Shown: positions 20,430 to 29,968, counted from the stretch's first letter. The stretch is DNA of 64,000 nucleotides from Streptomyces sp. AC512_CC834 (GCF_019049325.1 NZ_JAGMUO010000113.1:104630-168629); one strand, 5' to 3'. Numbers and translations: made by a program. Notes: generated by a model from the letters alone, not told the origin.

Positions 20430-21866
20430 CTACTTGGGACTGTCGTCCTCCCCGATGTGGTGCACCCGGACCAGGTTCGTCGTGCCCGACACGCCGGGCG
20501 GTGAGCCGGCCGTGATGACCACGACGTCGCCCTTCTCGCAGCGTCCGTACCGGGTGAGCAGCTCGTCCACCTGGTCGACCATCGCGTCGGTGGAGTCCAC
20601 GTGCGGGCCGAGGAAGGTCTCCACGCCCCACGTCAGGCTCAACTGGGAACGCGTCGCGGGCTCGGGGGTGAAGGCCAGCAGCGGAATGGGTGAGCGGTAG
20701 CGGGAGAGGCGGCGGACGGTGTCGCCGGACTGGGTGAAGGCCACCAGGAACTTCGCGCCGAGGAAGTCACCCATCTCGGCCGCCGCGCGGGCGACCGCGC
20801 CGCCCTGGGTGCGGGGCTTGTTGCGCTCGGTCAGCGGGGGCAGCCCCTTGGCGAGGATGTCCTCCTCCGCGGCTTCGACGATGCGGGCCATCGTGCGCAC
20901 GGTGTCGGTCGCGTGCTTGCCGACGCTGGTCTCGCCGGAGAGCATGACGGCGTCCGTGCCGTCGATGACGGCGTTGGCGACGTCGGAGGCCTCCGCGCGG
21001 GTCGGCCGGGCGTTGTCGATCATCGAGTCGAGCATCTGGGTGGCGACGATGACCGGTTTCGCGTTGCGCTTCGCCAGCTTGACCGCGCGTTTTTGGACGA
21101 TCGGTACCTGTTCGAGGGGCATCTCGACGCCGAGGTCGCCCCGGGCGACCATGATGCCGTCGAAGGCGGCGACGATGTCCTCGATGTTCTCCACCGCCTG
21201 CGGCTTCTCGACCTTGGCGATGACGGGGAGGCGACGGCCCTCCTCGTCCATGATGCGGTGGACGTCGAGGATGTCGCGTCCGCTGCGCACGAAGGACAGC
21301 GCGATGACGTCGAAGCCGTTGCGCAGGGCCCAGCGCAGGTCGTCCTCGTCCTTCTTGGACAGGGCGGGTACGGACACGGCGACGCCGGGCAGGTTGAGGC
21401 CCTTGTGGTCGGAGACCATGCCGCCCTCGATGACCGTGGTGCGGACGTGGGGGCCGTCGACGCCGGTCACCTCGAGGCAGACCTTGCCGTCGTCGACGAG
21501 GACGCGTTCGCCGGGGGTGACGTCGGCGGCGAGGCCGGCGTAGGTGGTGCCGCAGGTGTGGCGGTCGCCTGCTACGCCTTCCTCGACGGTGATGGTGAAG
21601 GTGTCGTCGCGTTCAAGGAGTACGGGGCCTTCGGTGAAGTGGCCGAGGCGGATCTTCGGACCCTGAAGGTCGGCGAGGGTGCCGACACTGCGGCCGGTCT
21701 CGTCGGACGCCTTCCGGACACGGTGGTAGCGCTCTTCGTGTTCGGCGTGGGTGCCGTGGCTGAAATTGAAGCGGGCGATGTCCATTCCGGCGTCGACCAG
21801 GTCTTTGATCTGGTCGTACGAGTCGGTGGCGGGCCCAAGGGTACAGACGATCTTTGCTCGGCGCAT
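20430..21866 (-). CDS. pyk: Pyruvate kinase
   Basis: A 478-residue pyruvate kinase, the last ATP-forming step of glycolysis (phosphoenolpyruvate plus ADP to pyruvate). It begins MRRAKIVCTLGPATDSYDQI with the substrate-binding FNFSHGTHAEHE, the LADLQGPKIRLG loop, the active-site IMVARGDLGVEMP, VIVATQMLDSM and the signature ending in GTDAVMLSGETSVGK. The C-terminal domain ends with GTTNLVRVHHIGED. Length and motifs are those of a full bacterial enzyme. Its stop is 8 nt from the convergent LAGLIDADG gene, with no hairpin between them; it is divergent from the nucleotidase gene over 214 nt. Confidence 0.96.
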   Translation of the reverse strand: MRRAKIVCTLGPATDSYDQIKDLVDAGMDIARFNFSHGTHAEHEERYHRVRKASDETGRSVGTLADLQGPKIRLGHFTEGPVLLERDDTFTITVEEGVAGDRHTCGTTYAGLAADVTPGERVLVDDGKVCLEVTGVDGPHVRTTVIEGGMVSDHKGLNLPGVAVSVPALSKKDEDDLRWALRNGFDVIALSFVRSGRDILDVHRIMDEEGRRLPVIAKVEKPQAVENIEDIVAAFDGIMVARGDLGVEMPLEQVPIVQKRAVKLAKRNAKPVIVATQMLDSMIDNARPTRAEASDVANAVIDGTDAVMLSGETSVGKHATDTVRTMARIVEAAEEDILAKGLPPLTERNKPRTQGGAVARAAAEMGDFLGAKFLVAFTQSGDTVRRLSRYRSPIPLLAFTPEPATRSQLSLTWGVETFLGPHVDSTDAMVDQVDELLTRYGRCEKGDVVVITAGSPPGVSGTTNLVRVHHIGEDDSPK

Positions 21867-22005
21867 GAGTCGAGCCTATGACTTACCGGCCGGTAGCGAA
21901 TTGGCCACGTATGACCACTCAACAACCTTTGAGTAAAGGGCTATTGACAAGTGTTGAATTGTGCGGCCGGTCGCTCTGATGAGCGTTCGATTTAGCCGCC
22001 ACCTC

Positions 22006-22033
22006 TTGACAGGCGCCATGTTCAGGACAGAAT
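22006..22033 (+). promoter_or_regulatory. Candidate sigma-70 type promoter of the nucleotidase gene
   Basis: TTGACA at 22006-22011 and CAGAAT at 22028-22033, 16-nt spacer, 47 nt upstream of the ATG at 22081. The -35 is a perfect consensus match and the -10 differs from TAGAAT at one base. Confidence 0.55.
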
Positions 22034-22080
22034 CTACGCGCGTTGCCCCTGTCTGCACGGCCCACCGAGGAGAGTCAGCC

Positions 22081-23907
22081 ATGCCGTTGAACCGCCGGAA
22101 GTTCCTGAGCAGGTCCGCCGTGACGGGGGCGGGGGTCGCACTGGCCGGCGCGGCGGCGGCTCCGGCGGCCGAGGCGGCGGCCCCCACGCGCAAGGCGCCC
22201 AGGGGGCACAGGGGGCACAGGAAGCCCAAGCGGTACTCGCTGACCGTGCTCGGCACCACCGACCTGCACGGGCACGTCTTCAACTGGGACTACTACAAGG
22301 ACGCCGAGTACACGGACGCCGCGGGCAACGCCCAGGGTCTCGCGCGGATCTCCACGCTGGTGAACCAGGTCCGCGAGGAGAAGGGCTGCCACAACACGCT
22401 GCTTCTTGACGCGGGCGACACCATCCAGGGGACCCCGTTGACGTACTACTACGCGAAGGTGGATCCGATCACCGCCGAGGGCGGTCCGGTGCATCCGATG
22501 GCGCAGGCCATGAATACCATCGGCTATGACGCGGTGGCGCTCGGAAACCACGAGTTCAATTACGGCATCGAGACGCTGCGCAGGTTCGAGGAGCAGTGCG
22601 ATTTCCCGTTGCTCGGCGCGAACGCGGTCGACGCGAAGACCCTGAGGCCCGCGTTCCCGCCGTACTTCATGAAGACGTTCCGGGTGAAGGGCGCGCCGCC
22701 GGTGAAGGTGGCGGTGCTGGGGCTGACCAACCCGGGCATCGCGATCTGGGACAAGGCGTACGTGCAGGGGAAGCTGGCCTTTCCGGGGCTGGAGGAGCAG
22801 GCGGCGAAGTGGGTGCCGAAGCTGCGTTCGATGGGTGCGGACGTGGTGGTCGTGTCGGCGCACTCGGGTTCGTCGGGCACTTCGTCCTACGGTGACCAGG
22901 TTCCGTATGTGGAGAACGCGGCGGCCAATGTGGCGAGGCTGGTGCCGGGTGTCGACGCGATCCTTGTCGGGCACGCGCACGAGGAGATCGCGGAGCTGAA
23001 GGTCGTCAACGAGGAGACGGGGAGGACGGTCGTGCTCTCGGAGCCGCTGTGCTTCGCCGAGCGGCTCACCCTGTTCGACTTCGAGCTGGTCTTCGAGCGG
23101 GGCCGCTGGCGCGTGGAGTCGGTGAAGGCGTCGTTGCGCGACTCCGGGTCGGTCGCCGACGACCCGCGGATTACCCGGCTGCTGACGGACGAGCACGAGA
23201 AGGTGGTGGCGTACGTCAATCAGGTTGTCGGGAGCGCGACCGAGACGCTGACGACGGTCGAGGCGCGGTACAAGGACGCGCCGATCATCGATCTGATCAC
23301 CAAGGTGCAGGAGGACGTGGTCAGGGAGGCGCTGGCGGGCACGGCGTACGCGTCGCTGCCGGTCCTGGCGCAGGCGTCGCCGTTCTCGCGGACTTCGGAG
23401 ATTCCGGCCGGTGACGTGACGATCCGGGACCTGTCGAGCCTGTACGTGTACGACAACACGCTGGTCGCCAAGTTGATGACGGGCGCGCAGGTCCGGGCGT
23501 ATCTGGAGTATTCGGCGGAGTACTACGTGCGGACGGCCGCCGGTGCGCCGGTGGATGTGGACAGGCTGACGAACGCGAACGGCCGTCCGGACTACAACTA
23601 TGACTATGTGTCGGGTCTGAAGTACGAGATCGATGTCGCGCGGGCGGCCGGCTCGCGGATCAGGAACCTGACCCGTGACGGTGCTCCGCTGGACGATGCC
23701 GCAAAGTTCGTGCTGGCTGTGAACAACTATCGGGCCAACGGTGGTGGTGCCTTCCCGCATGTGGCGTCGGCCAGGGAGCTGTGGTCGGAGTCGACGGAGA
23801 TCCGTACGCGGATCGCGGAGTGGGCGACCGAGAAGGGTGTGCTGGATCCGAAGGACTTCGCGTCGGTGGACTGGTCGCTGACGCGTGACGGTACGCCGGT
23901 GTTCTGA
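22081..23907 (+). CDS. Tat-exported 5'-nucleotidase / 2',3'-cyclic phosphodiesterase-like enzyme
   Basis: A 608-residue bifunctional metallophosphoesterase. The N-terminus NRRKFLSRSAVTGAGVALAG carries a twin-arginine signal. The calcineurin-like domain (about residues 55-330) shows the metal ligands in GTTDLHGH, LLDAGDTIQG, LGNHEFNYG, VVSAHSG and GHAHEE. The C-terminal 5'-nucleotidase domain (about 390-590) ends with the substrate-binding NNYRANGGGAF. It should dephosphorylate nucleotides or cyclic nucleotides outside the cell, probably for phosphate and nucleoside scavenging. ATG 22081 has GAGGAGA upstream. A canonical pho box was looked for and not found. Confidence 0.9.
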   Translation: MPLNRRKFLSRSAVTGAGVALAGAAAAPAAEAAAPTRKAPRGHRGHRKPKRYSLTVLGTTDLHGHVFNWDYYKDAEYTDAAGNAQGLARISTLVNQVREEKGCHNTLLLDAGDTIQGTPLTYYYAKVDPITAEGGPVHPMAQAMNTIGYDAVALGNHEFNYGIETLRRFEEQCDFPLLGANAVDAKTLRPAFPPYFMKTFRVKGAPPVKVAVLGLTNPGIAIWDKAYVQGKLAFPGLEEQAAKWVPKLRSMGADVVVVSAHSGSSGTSSYGDQVPYVENAAANVARLVPGVDAILVGHAHEEIAELKVVNEETGRTVVLSEPLCFAERLTLFDFELVFERGRWRVESVKASLRDSGSVADDPRITRLLTDEHEKVVAYVNQVVGSATETLTTVEARYKDAPIIDLITKVQEDVVREALAGTAYASLPVLAQASPFSRTSEIPAGDVTIRDLSSLYVYDNTLVAKLMTGAQVRAYLEYSAEYYVRTAAGAPVDVDRLTNANGRPDYNYDYVSGLKYEIDVARAAGSRIRNLTRDGAPLDDAAKFVLAVNNYRANGGGAFPHVASARELWSESTEIRTRIAEWATEKGVLDPKDFASVDWSLTRDGTPVF

Positions 23908-23955
23908 GCGGCCGTCCGGGGCGCGGTCCGCTCGTCCCCTCGTCGTTGGGCAGCC

Positions 23956-25368
23956 TCAGATTCCGTCCACCAGGGGGGTGAGCGTCCGGTGGTGGCGCGC
24001 GGACGGGATCTGGGGCTGCCCGTTTTGCAGGCCGAAGGTGGTGAAGGCGGTGCGGCCCGGCAGGGGGTACGGCTGCTGCGCCGTCAGGTCGTTGAGGATG
24101 GTGGCGCTGCGCCAGGCGGCGAGGCCCAGGTCGGGCGCGCCGACCCCGTGGGTGTGTGTCTCGGCGTTCTGGACGTAGACGGAGCCGGTGACGGAGGGGT
24201 CGAGGACGAGGCGGAAGCGGTCGTCGATGCGGGGGCGTTCACGGCTGTCGCGTCGCATGTAGGGGTCGAGGCCGGCCAGGACGCGGCCGAGGGGGCGTTC
24301 GCGGTAGCCGGTGGCGAGGACGACGGCGTCGGTGGTGAGGCGGGTGCGGGTCTTCTGCTGGGCGTGTTCCAGGTGGAGTTCGACTCTGGTGGTCGCGATG
24401 CGTCCGGCGGTGCGGACGTGGACGCCGGGGGTGAGGGTGGTGTCGGGCCAGCCGCCGTCGAGGGTGCGGCGGTACAGCTCGTCGTGGATGGCGGTGGTGG
24501 TGTCGGTGTCGATGCCCTTGTGGAGCTGCCACTGGGCGGCGACGAGGCGGTCGCGGACCGGTTCGGCCAAGCCGTGGAAGTAGCGGGTGTAGTCGGGGGT
24601 GAAGTGTTCGAGGCCGAGCCTGGAGTACTCCATGGGTGCGAAGGCTTCGGTGCGGCCGAGCCAGTGCAGTTTCTCGCGGCCGGCGGGCCGGTGGCGGAGG
24701 AGGTCGAGGAAGGTCTCCGCGCCGGACTGGCCGGTGCCGATGACGGTGACGTGTCCGGCGGTGAGGAGGGTGTCGCGGTGGGCGAGGTAGTCGGCGGCGT
24801 GGATGACGGGGACGGTGGGGTCGTCGACGAGGGGGCGCAGCGGGTCGGGGATGTGGGGTTCGGTGCCGACGCCGAGGACGACGTTCCTGGTGTGGGTGCG
24901 GCCGAGGGCCTCGGCTTCTCCGTCGGCGTCGAGTTGGGTGTAGTCGACTTCGAAGAGGGCGCGTTCGGGGTTCCAGCGGACGGCGTCGACCTGGTGGTGG
25001 AAGCGGAGGGAGGGCAGGTTGTCGGCGACCCAGCGGCAGTAGGCGTCGTATTCGGTGCGTTCGATGTGGAAGCGTTCGGCGAAGTAGAAGGGGAAGAGTC
25101 GTTCTCTGGCCCTGAGGTGGTTGAGGAAGGTCCAGGGGCTGGCCGGGTCGGCGAGGGTGACGAGGTCGGCGAGGAAGGGCACTTGGACGCGTGCGCCGTC
25201 GATGAGCAGGCCGGGGTGCCAGTGGAAGGCGGGGCGCTGGTCGTAGAAGACGGCGTCGAGGCCGGTGAGGGGGTCGGCGAGGGCTGCGAGGGAGAGGTTG
25301 AAGGGGCCGATGCCGATGCCGACGAGGTCGCGGGGGGCGTCGGGTGTGGGGTGTTGGGCGGTGTTCAT
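23956..25368 (-). CDS. Lysine/ornithine/cadaverine N-monooxygenase (siderophore type)
   Basis: A 470-residue class B flavin N-hydroxylase of the IucD/PvdA/DesB family. The FAD site is GIGIGPFNLSLAAL (about residues 17-30), the NADPH site is VIGTGQSGAETFLDLL (about 195-210) and the C-terminal VVLATGYRERP motif is present. Such enzymes hydroxylate the terminal amine of lysine, ornithine or a diamine, making the hydroxamate precursor of siderophores. Its ATG overlaps the stop of the decarboxylase gene by 4 nt, so the likely substrate is that enzyme's product (a diamine such as cadaverine, by analogy with DesA/DesB). No acyltransferase or NIS synthetase gene follows. The open frame continues far upstream but only as a shadow of the decarboxylase gene. 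Confidence 0.88.
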   Translation of the reverse strand: MNTAQHPTPDAPRDLVGIGIGPFNLSLAALADPLTGLDAVFYDQRPAFHWHPGLLIDGARVQVPFLADLVTLADPASPWTFLNHLRARERLFPFYFAERFHIERTEYDAYCRWVADNLPSLRFHHQVDAVRWNPERALFEVDYTQLDADGEAEALGRTHTRNVVLGVGTEPHIPDPLRPLVDDPTVPVIHAADYLAHRDTLLTAGHVTVIGTGQSGAETFLDLLRHRPAGREKLHWLGRTEAFAPMEYSRLGLEHFTPDYTRYFHGLAEPVRDRLVAAQWQLHKGIDTDTTTAIHDELYRRTLDGGWPDTTLTPGVHVRTAGRIATTRVELHLEHAQQKTRTRLTTDAVVLATGYRERPLGRVLAGLDPYMRRDSRERPRIDDRFRLVLDPSVTGSVYVQNAETHTHGVGAPDLGLAAWRSATILNDLTAQQPYPLPGRTAFTTFGLQNGQPQIPSARHHRTLTPLVDGI

Positions 25369-26735
25369 CGGGGGGTGTGTCCTTCCAGGGAGCTTTGTAC
25401 GAGGGTGAGGAGTTCGGCGAGGTCGTCGGGGTGGGTGTGGGGGTTGAGGAGCGTTGTCTTGAGCCAGAGCCGGCCGTCGGCGCGGGCCCGGCCGAGGACG
25501 GCGTGTCCGGTGGTGAGGAGGGTGCGGCGTACGGCGGCGACGGTGGCGTCGGTGGCGTGGGTGGGCCGGAACAGGACGGTGCTGGTGGTGGGCGGGGTGT
25601 GCAGGTCGAAGTCCGGGTGGGCCTCGACCAGGCCGGCGAAATCCTGGGCGAGGGTGCAGACGGCGTCGACGAGGGCGCCGAGTCCCGCGCGGCCCAGGGT
25701 TTTGAGGGTGACGGCGGTCTTGAGGATGTCGGGGCGGCGGCTGGTGCGCGGGGAGCGTGCGAGGAGGTCGGGGAGGCCGGCGTCGGTGTCGTCGTCGGGG
25801 TTGAGGTAGTCGGCGCGGTGGTGGAGTGCGGCGAGGTCGTCGGTGTCGGTGACGGTGAGGAGGCCGGCGGGGATCGGTTGCCAGCCGAGTTTGTGCAGGT
25901 CGAGGGCGACGGTGTGGGCGGCTTGCAGTCCTGCCAGTTTGGGGCGGTGCCGGTCGCTGAACAGGAGGCCGGCTCCGTAGGCGGCGTCGATGTGGAGGCG
26001 GGCGTCGTGTGCGGTGCAGCGGTCGGCGATCTCGGGCAGGGGGTCGATGAGCCCGGCGTCGGTGGTGCCGGCGGTGGCGGCGACGAGGTGTGGTCCGGGG
26101 ACTTGGGTGAGGGCCTCGTCGAGGGCGGCGGGGTCGAGGGTGCCGGCGGGGGCGGGGACGACGACGGGTTCGGGCAGTCCGAGCAGCCAGGCGGCGCGGG
26201 GCAGCGAGTGGTGGGCGTTGGCTCCGTGGACCAGTCGCAGGCCGGCGCCGTGTGTTTCGCGGGCGAGCAGGACGGCGAGTTGGTTGGACTCGGTGCCGCC
26301 GGTGGTGACGAGGGCGTCGGTGGCGCCGGTCTCGTGGGCGAGGGCGCGGGTGACGAGGGCTTCGAGGGCGGAGGCGGCGGGGGCCTGGTCCCAGGAGTCG
26401 AGGGAGGGGTTGAGGATGCTCGCGGCGAGGTCGGCGGCGGCTGCGACGGCGAGGGGCGGGGCGTGGAGGTGGGCGGCGCACAGGGGGAGGGCGGGGTCGG
26501 CGGCGCCCTCGGCGAGGGCGGTGACCAGGGTGCGGAGCGCCTCGGGGTCGCCGCGGTGGGGGAGGATCTCCCCGGCGGCGTCCGCTATCCGGGCGGCGAC
26601 GGCGTCGGGGCCGCCGGCGGGCAGCGGGCCGCCGCGTGCGGCCGTGCCGGTGCGCAGGGCGTCGAGCACGGTGTCGAGGAGGGGCCGCAGGGCGTCGGGG
26701 CCGTGCGGGCCCGAGGCGAGGGGCGGCATGCCCAT
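25365..26735 (-). CDS. PLP-dependent group II amino-acid decarboxylase (DesA/Ddc-like)
   Basis: A 456-residue pyridoxal-phosphate enzyme of the aromatic-L-amino-acid/diaminobutyrate decarboxylase family. Visible are VTTGGTESNQLAV (phosphate-binding and start of the large domain), HIDAAYGAG (Asp that contacts the pyridine nitrogen) and LDLHKLGWQ with the Schiff-base lysine at about residue 280. Length fits the family. The preferred substrate cannot be read directly; coupling (ATGA) to an amine N-hydroxylase argues for lysine or ornithine decarboxylation. The start ATG 26735 has an excellent GGAGGACAG ribosome site. A 20-bp dyad sits 39 nt upstream. Confidence 0.86.
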   Translation of the reverse strand: MGMPPLASGPHGPDALRPLLDTVLDALRTGTAARGGPLPAGGPDAVAARIADAAGEILPHRGDPEALRTLVTALAEGAADPALPLCAAHLHAPPLAVAAAADLAASILNPSLDSWDQAPAASALEALVTRALAHETGATDALVTTGGTESNQLAVLLARETHGAGLRLVHGANAHHSLPRAAWLLGLPEPVVVPAPAGTLDPAALDEALTQVPGPHLVAATAGTTDAGLIDPLPEIADRCTAHDARLHIDAAYGAGLLFSDRHRPKLAGLQAAHTVALDLHKLGWQPIPAGLLTVTDTDDLAALHHRADYLNPDDDTDAGLPDLLARSPRTSRRPDILKTAVTLKTLGRAGLGALVDAVCTLAQDFAGLVEAHPDFDLHTPPTTSTVLFRPTHATDATVAAVRRTLLTTGHAVLGRARADGRLWLKTTLLNPHTHPDDLAELLTLVQSSLEGHTPR

Positions 26736-26773
26736 GGGCTGTCCTCCGGGCGCGGGGACTGGGGTTCCAGCTT

Positions 26774-26793
26774 GTACGCGGATGTGCGCGTAC
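26774..26793 (-). promoter_or_regulatory. Operator-like dyad upstream of the decarboxylase gene
   Basis: GTACGCG (26774-26780) and CGCGTAC (26787-26793) form a perfect 7-bp inverted repeat with a 6-nt spacer, 39 nt upstream of the decarboxylase start. The size and placement suit a dimeric repressor. It does not look like a DmdR/IdeR iron box. Confidence 0.4.
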
Positions 26794-26834
26794 GCCCGGA
26801 CAGCTCAGTGATCACAACCCGAAAGAGGTATCCG

Positions 26835-26895
26835 CGCGGCCGGTTCCCTGCTTCCCGGTGGCCCCGTTTCCCCCGGAAACGCGGAACCGGCCGCG
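26835..26895 (-). terminator. Long inverted repeat downstream of pepN
   Basis: CGCGGCCGGTTCC at 26835-26847 pairs with GGAACCGGCCGCG at 26883-26895; a third copy of the right arm lies at 26907-26919. It is just beyond the pepN stop, so it is a plausible terminator or processing structure for that gene, with two alternative pairings. Confidence 0.5.
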
Positions 26896-26926
26896 AACGG
26901 TCAGCCGGAACCGGCCGCGTACGGGT

Positions 26927-29443
26927 TCAGTCCGTGTTCGCCTCCCGTACCCGCAGGGCGCGGGCCAGGTCGTCGAGCTGGTCGGCGAGTTTGCGGCGCA
27001 GGGCGGGGATCGGGGCGGCGTCGTTCAGGCACTCCTGGCCCAGGCGCAGGTTGTCGGCGTCGATGGCGTGGCCGGGGAAGGCCCAGCGGCCGGCGGCGTC
27101 GGCGATGGCGGGGCCGCGGCGGGCGGCGAGGGCGACGGCCGCGGTGTAGTAGCGCGGTACGTAGTCGCGTACGAGGTCGGTCTGTTCGGGCTGCCAGAAG
27201 CCCTGGGCGGTGGCGGTGAACAGGTAGTTGGAGAGGTCGTCGGAGACGAACATGGCCTCCCAGGCGCGGCTTTTGGCCTCGGCGTCGGGCAGCGCGGCGC
27301 GGCAGCGGGCGGCGCCTTCCTGGCCGGTGGCGCTCGGGTCGCGTTGGAGTTCGGCGGCGATGGCGGTCTCGTCGGTGGCGCCGAGGACGGCGAGCCGGGT
27401 GAGGATGCGCCAGCGCAGTTCCGGGTCGAGTTCGGGGCCGCCGGGCACGGTGCCGTCGGTGAGCCAGGCGGCGATGGTGTCGGGGTGGGCGGCGGTGGCG
27501 ATGCGGTGGCGTACGGCGATCAGGCGCAGCCCGGGGTGGTCGCCGTCCTCGGTGCGGCGGATGAGGTCGCGGCACAGCTCGGCCAGGGTGGTCAGGGCGG
27601 CGGGCCGCTCCTGGGGGGTGACGTAGCGGTCGGCGACCTGGCCTGCGGCGAAGGCGAGGACGCCGTCGACGAGCGCGAGGTCGGTCTCGTACGGGAGGTG
27701 GGCGCGGGCGATGTCCAGGTAGGTGCCGGCGGGGAGTTCACCGTCGCGGACGGCGTCCCTGAGGGCGTTCCAGACGACGGCCCGGGTGAGCGGGTCGGGC
27801 AGGCCGGACAGGCCGGCGCGGATCGTCCGGAAGGACTCGGCGTCGAAGCGGATCTTGGCGTAGCTCAGGTCGCCGTCGTTGAGGACGACGAGGGCGGGGA
27901 GCTTGCCGATGGGCCGGGGTTCGGCCTGGGGCACGTCGATGTCGAGGCGTTCGCGCGGGGTGAGGCTGCCCTCGCCGGCGGGGTCCTGGTCGTAGAGGCC
28001 CACGGCGATGCGGTGGGGTCGTTCGCCGGTGCGGGTGACGGTGAGTGCGCGGCTGCCGTTGTCGCCGGTGACGCGCGGGGTGAGGGTGTCTACGCCGGTG
28101 GTGCGCAGCCAGGCGTCGGCCCAGGCGTGGACGTCGCGGTCGGTGGCGGCGGCGAGGGAGTCGATGAAGTCGGCGAGGGAGGCGTTGGCGAACTTGTGCC
28201 GGTCGAAGTGGATGTTGATGCCGGCCAGGAAGTCCTTCTCGCCGAGCCAGGCGACGAGTTGGCGCAGGGCGGAGGCGCCCTTGGCGTAGGAGATGCCGTC
28301 GAAGTTGAGGAGGGCGGAGGCGGTGTCCTGGACGTTCTCGGGGGCGACGGGGTGGGTGGAGGGGCGTTGGTCGGCGTCGTATCCCCAGGCTTTGCGGGTG
28401 ACGCCGAAGTCGGTCCAGGTGTCGGTGAAGCGGGTGGCCTCGGCGGTGGTCTGGTAGCCCATGTACTCGGCGAAGGACTCGTTCAGCCAGATGTCGTCCC
28501 ACCAGCGCAGGGTGACGAGGTCGCCGAACCACATGTGGGCCATCTCGTGGGCGATGACCATGGCGCGGGTCTGCCGCTGGGTCTCGGTGACGGCGGAGCG
28601 GAAGACGAAGTCGTCGCGGAAGGTGACCAGGCCGGGGTTCTCCATGGCGCCGGCGTTGAACTCGGGGACGAACGCCTGGTCGTAGGAGTCGAAGGGGTAG
28701 GGCTCGGTGAACTTCTCGTGGTAGCGGTCGAAGCAGCCGCGGGTGACCTCGATGAGTTCGTCGGCGTCGGCGTCCAGGTGGGGGGCGAGCGAGCGGCGGC
28801 AGTGGATGCCGAAGGGCAGGCCGCGGTGTTCGGTGCGTACGGAGTGCCAGGGTCCGGCGGCGACGGCGACGAGGTAGGTGGAGATCAGCGGGGTGGTGGC
28901 GGCCTTCCAGTGGCCGTCGCCGGTGTGTTCGGTGATTCCGTTGGCGAGGACGGTCCAGCCTTCGGGTGCGGTGACGGTGAGGTCGAAGACGGCCTTGAGG
29001 TCGGGCTGGTCGAAGGCGGCGTACACGCGCTGCACGTCGTCGAGGAAGAGCTGGGTGTAGGCGTAGGTCTCGCCGTCGGCGGGGTCGGTGAAGCGGTGCA
29101 TGCCCTCGCCGGTGCTGGAGTAGCGCATGGCGGCGTCGACGTGCAGTTCGTGCTCGCCGGGGGTGAGTCCCTTCAGCGCCAGCCGGTTCTCGTCGAGGGC
29201 GGCCGGGTCCAGGGGGTGTCCGTCCAGGGTGACGGTGCGCAGTTCGGCGGGCTTGACCTCGACGAAGGTGTCCGTGGAGTCCGCGTTGTCCGTGGTGACC
29301 GTGTCGCCGCGGACGGTGAACCGGATGACGGTACGGGAGTCGAAGGTCTCGTCCCCACGGGTGAGATCGAGGTCGATCGCGTAGTGGTGGACGTCGAGGA
29401 GCCGGGAACGGGTCTGCGCTTCGTCGCGCGTCAGTACGGACAT
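26927..29443 (-). CDS. pepN: Aminopeptidase N (M1 family)
   Basis: An 838-residue zinc metalloaminopeptidase. The substrate-binding GAMENPG motif, the zinc site HEMAHMWFGDLVT followed by NESFAEYMG 18 residues after the second His, and the C-terminal ERAP1-like domain (about residues 520-830) are all present. It removes N-terminal residues from peptides in the cytosol. Start choice: ATG 29443 (MSVLTRDEAQTRS) fits relatives; ATG 29452 three codons earlier is nearly as good, and no strong ribosome site decides between them. The chorismate mutase gene lies upstream on the same strand, separated by a hairpin. Confidence 0.94.
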   Translation of the reverse strand: MSVLTRDEAQTRSRLLDVHHYAIDLDLTRGDETFDSRTVIRFTVRGDTVTTDNADSTDTFVEVKPAELRTVTLDGHPLDPAALDENRLALKGLTPGEHELHVDAAMRYSSTGEGMHRFTDPADGETYAYTQLFLDDVQRVYAAFDQPDLKAVFDLTVTAPEGWTVLANGITEHTGDGHWKAATTPLISTYLVAVAAGPWHSVRTEHRGLPFGIHCRRSLAPHLDADADELIEVTRGCFDRYHEKFTEPYPFDSYDQAFVPEFNAGAMENPGLVTFRDDFVFRSAVTETQRQTRAMVIAHEMAHMWFGDLVTLRWWDDIWLNESFAEYMGYQTTAEATRFTDTWTDFGVTRKAWGYDADQRPSTHPVAPENVQDTASALLNFDGISYAKGASALRQLVAWLGEKDFLAGINIHFDRHKFANASLADFIDSLAAATDRDVHAWADAWLRTTGVDTLTPRVTGDNGSRALTVTRTGERPHRIAVGLYDQDPAGEGSLTPRERLDIDVPQAEPRPIGKLPALVVLNDGDLSYAKIRFDAESFRTIRAGLSGLPDPLTRAVVWNALRDAVRDGELPAGTYLDIARAHLPYETDLALVDGVLAFAAGQVADRYVTPQERPAALTTLAELCRDLIRRTEDGDHPGLRLIAVRHRIATAAHPDTIAAWLTDGTVPGGPELDPELRWRILTRLAVLGATDETAIAAELQRDPSATGQEGAARCRAALPDAEAKSRAWEAMFVSDDLSNYLFTATAQGFWQPEQTDLVRDYVPRYYTAAVALAARRGPAIADAAGRWAFPGHAIDADNLRLGQECLNDAAPIPALRRKLADQLDDLARALRVREANTD

Positions 29444-29541
29444 GCACGACATGCTGCCTGATGCGGTGGGCAGCGCACAGAGGCGGTTCGGTACGCGGAG
29501 TATGTCCGGTCCGCCGCGCCGCCCGCCGTGCGCCCCCGGGT

Positions 29542-29566
29542 GTGCGCCCCGTGGGCGGGGGCGCAC
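29542..29566 (-). terminator. Hairpin terminator after chorismate mutase
   Basis: GTGCGCCCC (29542-29550) pairs with GGGGCGCAC (29558-29566) around a 7-nt loop, 7 nt beyond the chorismate mutase stop on the minus strand. Confidence 0.65.
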
Positions 29567-29572
29567 CCCGCG

Positions 29573-29968
<396 letters not shown>

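Noticed and set aside
19540..20430. Integrative element bounded by tRNA 3'-end duplication
   Set aside because: No repeat of the tRNA 3' end is found downstream and no integrase gene is present.
21867..22080. pho box upstream of the nucleotidase
   Set aside because: No pair of GTTCACC-like direct repeats at 11-nt spacing; isolated GTTC strings only.
26736..26926. Iron box upstream of the decarboxylase
   Set aside because: No TTAGGTTAGG-type palindrome is present.
23989..29461. Long plus-strand open frames opposite the decarboxylase, monooxygenase and pepN genes
   Set aside because: They mirror the real genes on the minus strand and encode only Gly/Val/Glu-rich sequence.
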